Shown here piece by piece: positions 51,190-61,285 of a stretch of DNA of 64,000 nucleotides. Numbering within the stretch: the stretch's first letter is position 1; each line of letters begins with the position of its first letter. The stretch is from Trichomonas vaginalis G3. Lineage: Eukaryota > Parabasalia > Trichomonadida > Trichomonadidae. A model generated the notes under the pieces. It did no database searches. It was not told the DNA's origin and saw only the letters and a program-made list of their open reading frames with translations. Both the position numbers and the translations under genes were made by a program. The stretch is taken from the NCBI RefSeq assembly GCF_026262505.1, contig NC_067205.1, forward strand, positions 12,586,001-12,650,000, read 5' to 3'.

Positions 51190-52512
51190 TATCAGAGATA
51201 CGTTTTTAATGTCTTGAATAACCCGACAGTATCCTCGCCACTATGGTGGCTCTGAGCCCGTTGGGCTCTGTTGTTCATGTTCTTCGTTCCGTCGTTACGT
51301 GGTTTTATATCTCTAACCATCATCAACGCAGCCCTAACCGGAGGGTTTGTTGCTACCTGTTCGAAAATCGTCCGTTATGTATGGTATATCTAAATAATTT
51401 CTTTGTGTTTGTTAAAACATTTGAAAACAAGTCTTTTAAAACCATCTAAAAATTTCCTGTTTCACCTAATGTTCTTGCAGCATTTACAAGCTCACCCATT
51501 CCCGCTTTTGACCCCAAAAACGTCCATATTGCATTTATTTCACTCTGTATAGTTGTCCATTCAGCGAAACTAACACCCGCATTCGCTAAGCTGAAAATGA
51601 AATTCAGTGGATCGAACTTAATTCCACTTCTTTTTCAATTTCAACGAACTCACTAACATGAGATTTTAAATATTCTTTCGTTAAAATTGTTTTCCCCGAT
51701 GTTATGTCATTAACGAAACTATCACGTCAAAAGTTAACGAATTCAATTTCGTCGTTGATGCTTTTATTTCATACACCGCTTTATCGATAGTTTTTGGCTC
51801 ACCTTCTTTAGAAGCATATGAAACATTAATGAATGAATTATATGTATTCGTGAATGAGTTAAATCAATGATTTTCATTAATGACGCCTTTAATGATTCAT
51901 TAACTGTTGAATCCCTTAAAACAATTATGAACTGTCCTTTATGAAAGGTACACTGCAAACCGTCGAGTTTGGATCAAATGCTGTAGTTGGTGCAGGAATA
52001 TTAATGATATAAGTCATTAAATCATTAAGTGACGTAAATAATGTTGTCGTTTTTGATTTAATTTCTTTAGCATCTGTTATATATGGTAATTTTATTTCTG
52101 TAGTTTCTGAATTAAAGATATTCGCTAAAATGTTTTGTAAACTGTTTTGAACAGCAGTATAACCGTTGAATCCGGAACCTCTTACGATTTACCATCCTTA
52201 ATAAAAGGCATTGTACATGACGTAGTGTTGGGTCAAATCTTTCGGGATTATAATTCAACATAATATTCTAACGCTTCATGAACAGACTTATATACTGTTG
52301 TGTCGTTCTTCATGACAACTTCACCATTTACAATGAATGGCATTGTACATGGAGTTAAAATAGGGTCAAACTTTTCATAGTCCTTCCATGTTATGTATTT
52401 CTCGGTATTTCCATCAGAAACAATATTTGTCAGTAAGTGTGAGAGAGTATTGACCAAAATATAAACGTTTAGCTCTGTCAGCTTCATACGCATATGCAGC
52501 AATACTCATATT
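51190..52512 (-). pseudogene. Maverick gene of unknown function, heavily broken
   Basis: Coding-like text on the same strand as the fibre gene and just upstream of it. A motif of the type F-D-P-x-L-T-P-C-T-M-P-F-I recurs about three times, about 300 bases apart, suggesting a repeated-module protein. Many breaks. The position suggests a partner of the fibre. A GAGCCCGTTGGGCTC hairpin lies near its 3' side. Confidence 0.5.
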
Positions 52513-52669
52513 TTAATGAGAATAAAATGTTGTTTTCTATTTGCAAAGTACAGACCCAAACGAATACGGACAGTAAAGCTACAAACAAACTTAGGTCTAC
52601 AGAATGAGCCACTTGCATTCAGAGTTGTTGATTCAATACTATCGCTTCATTCGTTATAACAGATGAAAC

Positions 52670-53530
52670 AGATTTCATGGAGCTTGAAATAGATGGAAAG
52701 AAGCATGAAATAAGATTTCACAATAATGTAGAATATAAGATGGAAACATTAGCTGGAGTGTTAAATGCGCTCATAAATACTACAATAAACAAGGATAACG
52801 AAGAAAACTTAATGAATGTTAAACTTATTGCAGGAGTTTTGAAGTTCAGTTATGCGAAGGAGTTTAAGATAACACGAATGAGTCATAGAGTTCAATTGCT
52901 TCTGGGAGCATACCATATGACATGTCCTTTTGAAAAGTGTTGACAAAACGATTGAGATGAAATCTGTTCCATACGTAATGTTATGGTAATTGTTTTATAC
53001 GTTGAGTCAAAAATAGCTAATGTCACAGGTATTTCAGGAGTTAATAGTAAAGGTTCAGTAGAATATAAATCCTTCTGTTATGCAGTCAATTCAATGTTCA
53101 TTCCAAACGTTCCTGTCATAGCAACTCATTTAGGTAAATGGGTTCGCATTAGTCCTCATAATTTGAAGACATGCAATTCAGACTTGTTGACTTTCAGGGC
53201 GAGCCTGTAGAACTGAAGGCACCAGTGCGAATGACTGTTGAAGTTGACTTTTTTAGAAAATTTAAATGCAACAGCTTACAGAGAACTCAGAGCTAAAAAT
53301 ATAAAGTATGAATGTTATGTATTAGGTCATGAACTTTGGTTATTGCTGTTTGATGAAACAAATGAGTTAGTTATGTCAGTCAAGAGAACAGAAAAAGGCG
53401 TCAAAGGCGCCGAGCGCAAAGCGCTATAATTGTGTTAGTGAAAAATGCACAAGTAATAAGATTAGGTTTGCATTATGAAGATGAGTTCGATACTGTTGAA
53501 GAAGTTTTGGATAGATACTATAAGTTGCTT
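52670..53530 (+). pseudogene. Maverick gene, possible penton/minor capsid, broken
   Basis: Coding-like text includes MELEIDGKKHEIRFHNNVEY and, in another part, F-R-L-V-D-F-Q-G-E-P-V-E-L, a pattern recalling the strand pair at the end of viral single jelly-roll proteins. GGCGCCGAGCGCAAAGCGCT, a hairpin-like string, lies near the 3' end. Several breaks. The jelly-roll reading is weak. Confidence 0.4.
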
Positions 53531-53708
53531 TAATTTACTAAAACATATTTCAAACATAATTTATATTCTGTTGAAAGTTTTGTATATTCATTCGAATATT
53601 TATACTTAAAACTCACTCCTGGAGTACCTGGTATTTCAATGATGCGGATGTTACCTATTTTCATGAATGGTGGCGTTTGACCACAGATTCGATTTCAGGT
53701 CGAGATAG

Positions 53709-54026
53709 TCAATGACACATTGTTTCCCTGTTATTCGTGATATAATTTTCAAGGTCCTCCTTTGTTAGAATTATTTGGTTCTTACTTATAAGATTTATCA
53801 AAAGCTTCTTATCGTCTTTGAGTAAAATTGTTTGGTATAACTGAAGAAGGTAATGGTCTACGTTATCTGAAGGATTTGTTTGAACATTTATGTAAGGGTT
53901 GTCGTTGGCTTCTCTTGAAAGAATTTGGTCCAGTGGTGGATACTCTAACTTAACATCTGATGTAGCGTTAGCGTTTGAAGCTGTGTTTAAATTCACGGAT
54001 TTCAGCTCTGGTTCTGGCTCTTTCAA
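53709..54026 (-). pseudogene. Maverick gene fragment, unknown
   Basis: A 105-residue frame, polar and Asn-rich in its first half (LKSVNLNTASNANATSDVKL), helical later (HYLLQLYQTILLKDDKKLL). No family is recognised. It stands opposite to both neighbours. Confidence 0.4.
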
Positions 54027-54121
54027 ACACTCCGAACTATAGTTCTTTATGACAATATTGTTTGTCGTTCGTGAGTCAACATTTGATGTTGGTTAATTGG
54101 AACATTAACGGCACCAGCTAG

Positions 54122-54440
54122 ATGGATTTGCTTCTCATTTCATATAGAATAAAAACCTTTTATATGTATGAAATGAACAATATACTCGACAAGGGTTTGA
54201 ATGTAAAGCTAACGAATGAAAATATTGTTGAATTCACTGAGACAGGTGCAGTGTATAAAGATGTAGAACTACTGAACAAAAGAGCTAAGGGAAGAAGCAG
54301 GAAATGAACAAAGGGTGGAAGCCTATAAAAATTTATGTCAATGATGGCTCAGGAGGTTCAAACATAAAGTATGCAGAAAGTTATAGAGTTTATGCTCTCA
54401 AAGGTGAAAAGCTTCATTTAGAACAGCTATTCTAACGCAT
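54122..54440 (+). pseudogene. Maverick gene fragment, unknown
   Basis: Short coding-like frames (NNILDKGLNVKLTNENIVEF; WKPIKIYVNDGSGGSNIKYA) with beta character and no recognised family. Broken. Confidence 0.35.
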
Positions 54441-55480
54441 ATCCTCAAAAGTTAACGGATGGGGAAGTGGATGATATGAATGACAGCAAAAATATTAACA
54501 GAAATGGCGACAGAGATGCATGGAATTTGTTTACCATCAGTCAATTGAAGGTTAAACTTTAAAACAATGTTGGTCGTTCCCATGGAATATTTTTGACTTT
54601 AATGGTATTAGTCATGATATGAATCTCAAGGTATGAACGAGGAGAGATGAGAGACTTATATGCTTCCAAATTTCTTCAAAAGGTAATGTTATATGACTGT
54701 TTCCAAATGAGTTCAATATCATAGCGTGAGAAACCTTGAAAGATAACGAAGTCAGTTATGAGACGTTTATGTTTAAAGCAAGAAAACGCCATGTTTGCAT
54801 AAGTATTGCTACAGTTAAGTGGTAATGTCTGACTTTAGTATATGATGTTAGCTAATGGGAGTCAGGCTTTGACACTAAACCTTTTCCGGCGAAGTCGTCG
54901 CAAACGAGCAGAGTATTTGAAGGATACTTTTTGAAGGGGTATTTTTGAAAGTTTTGACAGAATGTAGTTTGTAAGTCGTTTCATATCGTAAACTCCTGAG
55001 TACTGACGTAAGTGGTGTTTGTCAATAATTCTTTCCATCTCCTCAGAAGTCTTTTGCATTCCTGATGTATAAATTCAACGATGGCATAATATTTCCTCTT
55101 ACGTCGAATGTAACGTTGAAGAAATTCAATGAGTTGCTATCTGGAACTTTAACGACAGAGGCTTGAACTTTTGACATAAATGTTTTCGCTGTTGATCATA
55201 GAGTTGAAGTTGCTGATATAATGATTTGGTCATAATATGAATCTTGATAAACGCTCTGTTATGAGTATATGACGAATGAGGTTAATGTCTTACCTGACCC
55301 CATCTTTCACAATAGAAATACACCATTTGAAACAGAACTCTAGTCCTTACTGAAAGGAAGAATATGAGAAACTGTTGAGCTTTTCACTGCTTTCATTCAT
55401 GTCTTCATCTACGTCATGTATTAAATGCTTCATTTTATCTCCAATATTAAAAATGCAAGTCAGAAATATTCAGAACATAG
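54440..55480 (-). pseudogene. A32/FtsK-like genome-packaging ATPase remnant
   Basis: On this strand a Walker A string G-S-G-K-T followed by a hydrophobic strand, and farther on a Walker B string L-L-V-C-D-D, appear in the right order and about 130-150 codons apart. F-V-I-F-Q-G-F-S-R follows in the C-terminal part. This fits the packaging ATPase that capsid-bearing Mavericks share with NCLDVs. Many breaks. Confidence 0.6.
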
Positions 55481-57020
55481 CACCGAGTCTAACTGACAAG
55501 AGTTAAAGATATACTATGAACACGTTATGATGAAACCAACCAAATTCAAGAAAGTCAGTATACTTATGAATATCCAAGACACTGGGTAGAGTATGTAGGA
55601 GGTGAGAAAGCTATTGAAATCAGACAAGTTAGAAGTATTCCAGCAGGAAGAACAATTATTGAAGAACTTTAATGTTTTGAGGTATAATGATGAAACAAAG
55701 AAGCAAGATAGTTTTCCATTGCTGTGTAATGTGAACCTAGACACAGGAGATGACATGAAAGTTTTTAACACAAAGCTTCAAACGGTAGTAGAGAACAACT
55801 GACTGCGGAGGACATCCATTACCTTCAGAAGTTACCATAGCGTATATTTGAAACAAACTCAATAGATTTTAAAGTCGTCTCTGCAAGAAGTCAGGTTTTA
55901 CATTTAATGAAGCAGATGTATATTCGAAATGAAAACTTAAAGCTATTGCATGGTTAGATAATGACGATTGCTTTAAGAAAATATTTAAATTCAGTGACTC
56001 AACGATGTCAATAGATGACCTTCGTGGAATGTTACCATCGATGTTTACAGTAGAAGGTTCAGCAGGATTGCTTACAAGATTGTCAATTGGTGGTATTTGG
56101 TTCGTGAGAAATTGTTTATAAAATCCAGTATAAGTGAATTTGCTGAAGAATCTATATTATGTCTTTCAAACTACATGTATTCGCGCCGAAGCATTATAGT
56201 ATAAAAACTTTGTCAGTAAGTTTAACATAAGACTTGTCGAACCTTCTTCAATGAAAGATGTTGTGCTACTAAAGATGGAAAGGATGGACTCATTATTGAG
56301 ATGATTTTAATAGCATATTAAATGAGCTTGTTCTTGAAGGTCATTCATGATGAAATAACTGTTGTAGAAGATGTTAGCAATTGTTCAGACATTTTGAAGC
56401 GTATAGATGATATAAGAAAGAAGTTTATGAAGCCGCAACGCGGCGAGGACGAAGTCATGAGAATGTTTATGTTTTCATTGACTTTCTCAGTAACGAGAAC
56501 TTTTATGAGATAATATTGAAGAGAGATGATTTTAATATGGTGTAAATGGTAGCTTGGGAGCTTTAGGCGCAATGGAACAAAAGCATTAGCATTTGGAGCA
56601 AAAGCACTTGGGCTTATGACGCAGTAAATAAAATGAGTGGAGGAAGGGTTTCGAAGACATTAGATGCAAATAAAGGAAAGATTGGAGGCTGGGTTGCAAA
56701 GAAGTTAAGATTAAATAAAATGGCTCATTAAATAAAGCATCCAATTTGGTTGCGACTGAGTCGGAAAATGCTTTAGGAAAGGACGATGAGTTTGCAAAAC
56801 ATGCAAAAGACTTTAATGACCAGATGAAAGGTGAAACAATGCATTTAAATAGAGTCGATGGAACTCTTCTCTCCACAGTTCTTCCGTATGGTCCTATGGA
56901 ATGTATGGAAACCTTACGAAAGACATTTGACCCATTGACTGGTGGAAGTAATTGGTATCATTACGGACGAAGAAGAAAGACAGTCAGTTGGAGACAGACG
57001 TGAAGAAAGCAACTAAAAAG
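55480..57020 (+). pseudogene. Maverick right-side gene(s), unknown, heavily broken
   Basis: Coding-like patches include Y-T-Y-E-Y-P-R-H-W-V-E-Y-V, DDLRGMLPSMFTVEGSAGLL and a basic end N-W-Y-H-Y-G-R-R-R-K-T-V-S-W. The last patch, a basic tail after a Gly/Ala-rich region, recalls minor virion proteins, but this is only an impression. A GCCGCAACGCGGC palindrome lies near 56,432. Many breaks. Confidence 0.4.
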
Positions 57021-57026
57021 AAACCA

Positions 57027-57716
57027 AGGAAGAGAGTTATAAAGCAATGAATTATGAGGTGAAAAAAGAGGTGAAAAAAGAGGTGAGATTTCACCTTCAC
57101 CTAAATTTATTTTTGCGCTATGTTTTCATACGTGTGAGGGTGGTGATATCATTAATTTTAAGTTTATTTTTTTATTTTATTTTTTATTTTATTTTTTATT
57201 TTATTTTTATATAAATGACGAAAACTATTGAGATAACAAACTACAACGGTCATGAGTTCAAGAATTTGTTCTTCGTTCCTCGTGAAAATACATTCTATCA
57301 GATACGAGGGAGAAAGGGTAAAGTTAGTTTGAGCGTTTATGACTACAAGCATAATGGAAAGTTTATACAAGCATATGATACAAACGGTAAGCGTGTTTCA
57401 TTAGCTTTGTCAAAACTTACAGGTATAAACTATGACAGTGATTTTGACCTATATGAAGAAGAAAGTGAGTCAGAAGATTATGAGCTGTTATATGAAGCAC
57501 AGCAATGGGAGGAGTTGCAATACTTTTGTAAGTGAGAACGTTTATTTTTACATTAGTGAGGTGAAGTGGTTGGCGGCTTTGTAAATATTTAAGGTTAAGT
57601 TAGTGTTGTCGTTTGTATTGTAAAATATACGTTAACGGTTTTGTAAAGTGTCAAATTCACATATAATGGGTACGGTGGAACGCAGTGCCGTCGTACCCTT
57701 GATATGTATACTAACT
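57027..57716. repeat. Maverick 1 right terminal inverted repeat
   Basis: About 690 bases, the inverse of the left terminal repeat. The inner border is AGGAAGAGAGTTATAAAGCA, followed by GAGGTGAAAAAA repeats, the gene for the 106-residue protein and the terminal hairpin. Confidence 0.95.
57215..57535 (+). CDS. Small Maverick protein encoded inside the terminal repeat (right copy)
   Basis: Identical in protein to the left copy (106 residues, MTKTIEITNYNGHEFKNLFF and on). It points outward, and the short upstream TATTTTTATATAA string is the only promoter-like feature. Being inside both terminal repeats, it is kept identical by whatever process keeps the ends alike. Confidence 0.75.
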   Translation: MTKTIEITNYNGHEFKNLFFVPRENTFYQIRGRKGKVSLSVYDYKHNGKFIQAYDTNGKRVSLALSKLTGINYDSDFDLYEEESESEDYELLYEAQQWEELQYFCK

Positions 57717-58021
57717 CTTGAAGCTGTTCAGAAAGGTCTGAAAAATGATACACTTGATCCCAACATTGTTTACTCAACATTAAAAATATTATTGCAAAGA
57801 AAACATTTGATTTAATAAACATTTAATTTATTATAATTAATTTTTTATTACAGTATAGTAAAAAATGCTATAAATAAATTATTATATTTTATTAAAATGT
57901 GACTTTTAATAGTAAGTGAATAAAATAAATCAGGAATTGGGAAAGAAATAAGGTTAATTAAAAATAATGAAAATTACAAGTTTAAGGTTAATGAAAAAGT
58001 GACAATGGGCGAGTTTGTCCC
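57717..58021. other. Right remainder of the split Mutator-like element
   Basis: Starts with a short coding-like stretch (LEAVQKGLKNDTLDPNIVYS, ending at a stop at 57,813), then AT-rich sequence and the right terminal repeat. The target duplication CTTGAAG of the Maverick is at its left edge. Confidence 0.6.
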
Positions 58022-58979
58022 CCACTCATCAAAAAATGAAAAAAATATTTAGAATTTTTTCCGTCAAAAATAAAAAATGTTCCCACTGAGTGGTTTCCAT
58101 GGAAAGTTACTACTGGGTCCCACAGGGATTGGCCTAGGGCTGTACAAGATTTAAAAAAACATTGCCGGGTTACCGTAGAGGCCTAAAAAATCGCGCCTCG
58201 GCGGCAAGCCGCCTCGGCATTAAGAATGCGCATCTAAATTTTTATATGTCCTTCTTTCTTTTATTTTTCCCTTCCCTTTCTTTTCTTTTTCTTTTTTCCC
58301 TCCTCTTGCTCTCATTTACCTTTTTTTCCTTTTCTCATCATTTTTCAAAATTTAAAATTTTTATCAAAAATCTTGCCTATAAAAGCAGACTATGGAACCT
58401 TTTAATGCCTCTTAATCAATATTATACAGCATAAAGCATATTAAATGAAAGTAATTACGTATAAATTTATTTTATTATCTTATTTATTAATTCTTTAGCA
58501 TGTATTGTTTAATATTAACTTTTCTGTACATTAAATATGATATCTCCAAAGTATGAATGCCTTGTAACGAAACGAAAACTTAATTTTATGTTGAATATTT
58601 GTCACAAACATTAGATTATTAAAATATATGTTGGATATCCCTTAGTATGAGACTTCATGATTCTTGTTGTCTAACGTGAGCTTTGGATTGCAAGCTCTGT
58701 GGTTAACGAACATAAATTAATTGTAAAGTTTTCAAAAATTGTCATCGTTTCTATCAGCATCTATTTTTCCTTTAAAATAATATATTTGTATGAATACAAT
58801 ATTTAGTAATTTTTTTATTTCCCATAATTTCATTCAAAATTTCAGAAAAAATTAATTTCTATTCAATATTATTTCAGCTTCAAAACACTTCATTCTTATA
58901 GATGTTGATTCAATAAAGTGTGATTCTATTTATATGAGGTAGGGGCATGAGGCTCGGCAAGTCTTATTGCTTTTTACCT

Positions 58980-59080
58980 CAATTTAGGTATTAAATAATT
59001 ATAATGATTCATAGTGGCCGCTGCTGACTGGCCATCAGCAGTCCCCTGGCCAAGATTAATATAATTATTTAATACTTATC
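58980..59080. repeat. Nested inverted repeat (cruciform-like)
   Basis: An outer pair, GTATTAAATAATTATAAT and its approximate inverse, encloses an inner hairpin CTGCTGACTGGCCATCAGCAG. It lies in the non-coding 3' region of the hAT element and may be a small nested element or transcription end structure. Confidence 0.7.
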
Positions 59081-59256
59081 CAGTTTTACATCAATAACAA
59101 CAAAGCTAATCAATCATCATTCAGAAATGCGGGAAATTACTACTAATATTAAAGATTGATAGACATTAGGCTGGCCACCTTCTGTCTAATATCTTTACGA
59201 ATAAAAATAATACTTTTTAAAACAAATTATTTAATAAATTTTATTAAAAAACAAAA

Positions 59257-60495
59257 TCAAATATCAAATTGATCATCATTCAACTTGATGAAGAAGCGGC
59301 ATGCTACATATTCTTCTTTGCATGATTCGTTCATTGAATTTCTTGTCTTTCGCAATTCAGATATTACACGTTCTACATCTGCTTCACTGCACGAAAGTGA
59401 CATCATCCTTTTTCCAATTGGTCTTATTGCTTTTAGTTGCTTTATGCCATTCATGTACCAAAACTTGCCATCATTTTGAGCAAGATGATGACCATTTATA
59501 AGATGGGAATCATCTTGCTCTATGAAGAAATCGTAAGCATCACTCAATTCCTTGGCTCTATCGTCTTTATTGATCGTTGGATCAACTGTTGATTCGGCAA
59601 TTGCTCTTTGTCTGAGGATTGTTATCATGAATGTGTATAGATCTTTTATCTCTTCATCTACAACATCCCAGACCAAGGAATTCCTCGAACCATCGGCATT
59701 TGTTTCGGCTGCATGATCGTCGTTAAGCATTTGTTCCTCTTCTGCTTGCTGGATCTCTTCATCATGCTCGGCTACCTCGTCAACACGTTCTGTTCGTTCT
59801 TCTTCAAGGATTTCGCCGAGTTTCTCAAATGTGATCTCGCGATTGATGATCCTCAGGGAAGGAATCGTTGGGACTTGCACATCTTTCAACTGCATTATAG
59901 GTGGATAGCTTGTCTTTCCTCCAAAACCCTTCTTGTCTCTGATGATCTTCCTTGCTAACGGTGTAAAGCCGAAAGCAAACCGAAGCAAATCAATTCTACC
60001 ATATTCTTTCATATCATTTTTGAATATTGTAGTGATTGATCGGAGAATCTCTTCACCATCTGGCGTTAATCTTCCTGCCATGTCATCCAACATCCCTTGG
60101 CACTGTTGTATCATCAGGAATGCATAAGCACCCATGGACTTGTTGGATTTCAGCCATAATTGAAGTTGCTTTAATGACTTGAATATCATTAAAGCATCTT
60201 TAAAGAGTGGAGGAATTCCATCACGTGTCCATTGTAACTGTTCACGTGTAGCTCTGGAAAGGGATAGTAGAAGATCTCCACTTCTTAAAGCAGTATTAAT
60301 TGTTTCCAGATTATCAAAGATGAAAAACAGAGTATCATATATGTAGAGCCAGCGAGTTTCCGGGATTGATGGAACCCTGATCTTGTATCTCGCTCTCATA
60401 TCGTGATTCTTAAAGATAATGATAATCTGGTGAACTCTATTCATCAATTCATTCAACAATGGACATTGCTTACGTGCGTGGACAATAGCATTGTT
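59257..60495 (-). pseudogene. hAT transposase, C-terminal part cut by Maverick 2
   Basis: About 413 codons remain. Visible are a hAT core stretch with T-R-W-L-Y-I-Y-D-T-L-F-F-I-F-D-N, an acidic insertion and the hAT-C dimerisation region: F-W-Y-M-N-G-I-K-Q-L, then M-S-L-S-C-S-E-A-D-V-E-R-V-I-S-E-L-R-K-T. The N-terminal zinc finger and first catalytic Asp are absent. The frame appears to continue to an ATG at 60,537, but those last 14 codons belong to the Maverick terminal repeat, not to the transposase. Remaining sequence has no internal stop, so the insertion may be recent. Confidence 0.78.
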
Positions 60496-60737
60496 AGTTA
60501 GTATGACTATCTTCAGTACTGTGGCACTGCGCGCCATCTTACTGAAGATATGTCAATCTGACACTTTACAAAACCGTTAACGTATATTTTACAACACAAC
60601 CATAACACCAACTTAACCTTAAATATTTACAAAGCCACCAACCACTAACGACTTCACTAACGAATTCACTACCGTCCTCACTAAATAAAAATAACCTTAT
60701 TTTTATTTTTTTAAATTTTTTATTTCATTACAAAGAC

Positions 60738-61172
60738 ATGTCTGACTACATTTACTATGACTCTTTCCCAGAACGTTTCCGTGAGCTGTTTAAAACTCAA
60801 GTAAAACTGAGGAACATGCATTTTAACAAAGACAGACCCATTGACGATGAAAGAAACCCTGAATATATTACAATCCCATATGACGCAAAGTTCATTGCAT
60901 ACATTCCTTATGGTCGCAGAGGAACGAAAACTATTTCAACAAAGAACAAAAATTATTTCTGGAGCGATGAAGAAAATTGCCTTATCTACATAAATGAATA
61001 CTTAAATAAAGCTACATATTGTACAAAAGAAGGTTGGACTGGATTTGAGCTCTACATATACGACGACGATGGAAACAGACGTTGTGTATACCCATACGAT
61101 AATATGTACCATTGTTTTCATCAAGCATTAAACGAATACATAGTCAGTAAGGGTCTCATTCCTGTTGAGTAG
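60738..61172 (+). CDS. Maverick 2 protein of unknown function
   Basis: A 144-residue whole-looking frame, MSDYIYYDSFPERFRELFKT and on, rich in Tyr and Asp, with strand text F-I-A-Y-I-P-Y-G-R-R-G-T and F-E-L-Y-I-Y-D-D-D-G-N. The P-Y-G-R-R-G-T-K region faintly resembles the R-G-R-K-G-K-V stretch of the neighbouring small gene, so the two may be distant relatives. It occupies the end-proximal, outward-facing place. No counterpart exists in Maverick 1. Confidence 0.65.
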   Translation: MSDYIYYDSFPERFRELFKTQVKLRNMHFNKDRPIDDERNPEYITIPYDAKFIAYIPYGRRGTKTISTKNKNYFWSDEENCLIYINEYLNKATYCTKEGWTGFELYIYDDDGNRRCVYPYDNMYHCFHQALNEYIVSKGLIPVE

Positions 61173-61202
61173 ATATGCTTTATTTTTGTTCTGTCATTTA
61201 TA

Positions 61203-61285
61203 TAAAAATAAACGTTCTCACTAACGTTCTCACTAATGTTTTCACAAACGACTTCACTAATGTAAAAATAAACGTTCTCACTTAC
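61203..61285. repeat. Short iterated motif AACG(T)TCTCACTAA near the Maverick 2 end
   Basis: Five or more copies of a 12-base motif (AACGTTCTCACT, AATGTTTTCACA, AACGACTTCACT and variants) in a row. Related copies are at 60,640-60,690. It lies between two divergent-ended genes and adjoins AAAATAAACGTT. Confidence 0.75.

Larger units (their letters stand above)
37635..57716. mobile_element. Maverick/Polinton 1, both ends present
   Basis: A 20.1-kb element starting AGTTAGTATACATATC and ending in its inverse, with CTTGA(AG) on both outer sides as a 5-7-base target duplication. Parts from left to right are: a gene inside the terminal repeat, two small genes, a major-capsid-like gene, small genes, a primase and an SF3 helicase between inverted arrays, KilA-N, integrase, a fibre-like gene, unknown genes, a packaging ATPase, more unknown genes and the second terminal gene. 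The left half looks largely whole; the right third is heavily broken (more than a dozen breaks). Near-identical terminal repeats suggest a young insertion. No PolB or cysteine protease was recognised. Confidence 0.88.
36320..58021. mobile_element. Mutator-like element of about 1.6 kb, split by a 20-kb Maverick
   Basis: The left end GGGACAGACTAGCCCATTGT and the right end read inward (GGGACAAACTCGCCCATTGT) are inverted copies with two differences and continue alike for another eight bases (CACTTTTT). Without the inserted Maverick the element is about 1.62 kb. It contains a 121-bp tandem array and a frame with a FLYWCH/FAR1-like zinc finger, a domain common in Mutator-like transposases. No clear target duplication was found at the tips, so the outer limits may be off by several bases. 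Confidence 0.6.
58123..60495. mobile_element. hAT-type DNA transposon, interrupted by Maverick 2
   Basis: The left tip CAGGGATTGGCCTAGGG fits the hAT pattern CAG-R-G…C-Y-A-G-G-G. A GC-rich subterminal stretch with the hairpin GGCGGC-AA-GCCGCC (58,200-58,213) follows, as is common in hAT ends. The transposase C-terminal half is on the minus strand. The right part lies beyond the inserted Maverick, outside the window. The eight bases before the tip are GGGTCCCA, but the partner duplication cannot be seen. Confidence 0.65.

Noticed and set aside
37635-57716. Maverick 1 as a provirus of a large DNA virus
   Set aside because: Size, inverted ends, 5-7-base target duplication and rve-type integrase define a Maverick; genes for a larger viral genome are absent.
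58162-58434. 90-codon frame near the hAT left tip
   Set aside because: Runs of Phe, Leu and Ser come from a T/C-rich subterminal stretch; not protein-like.
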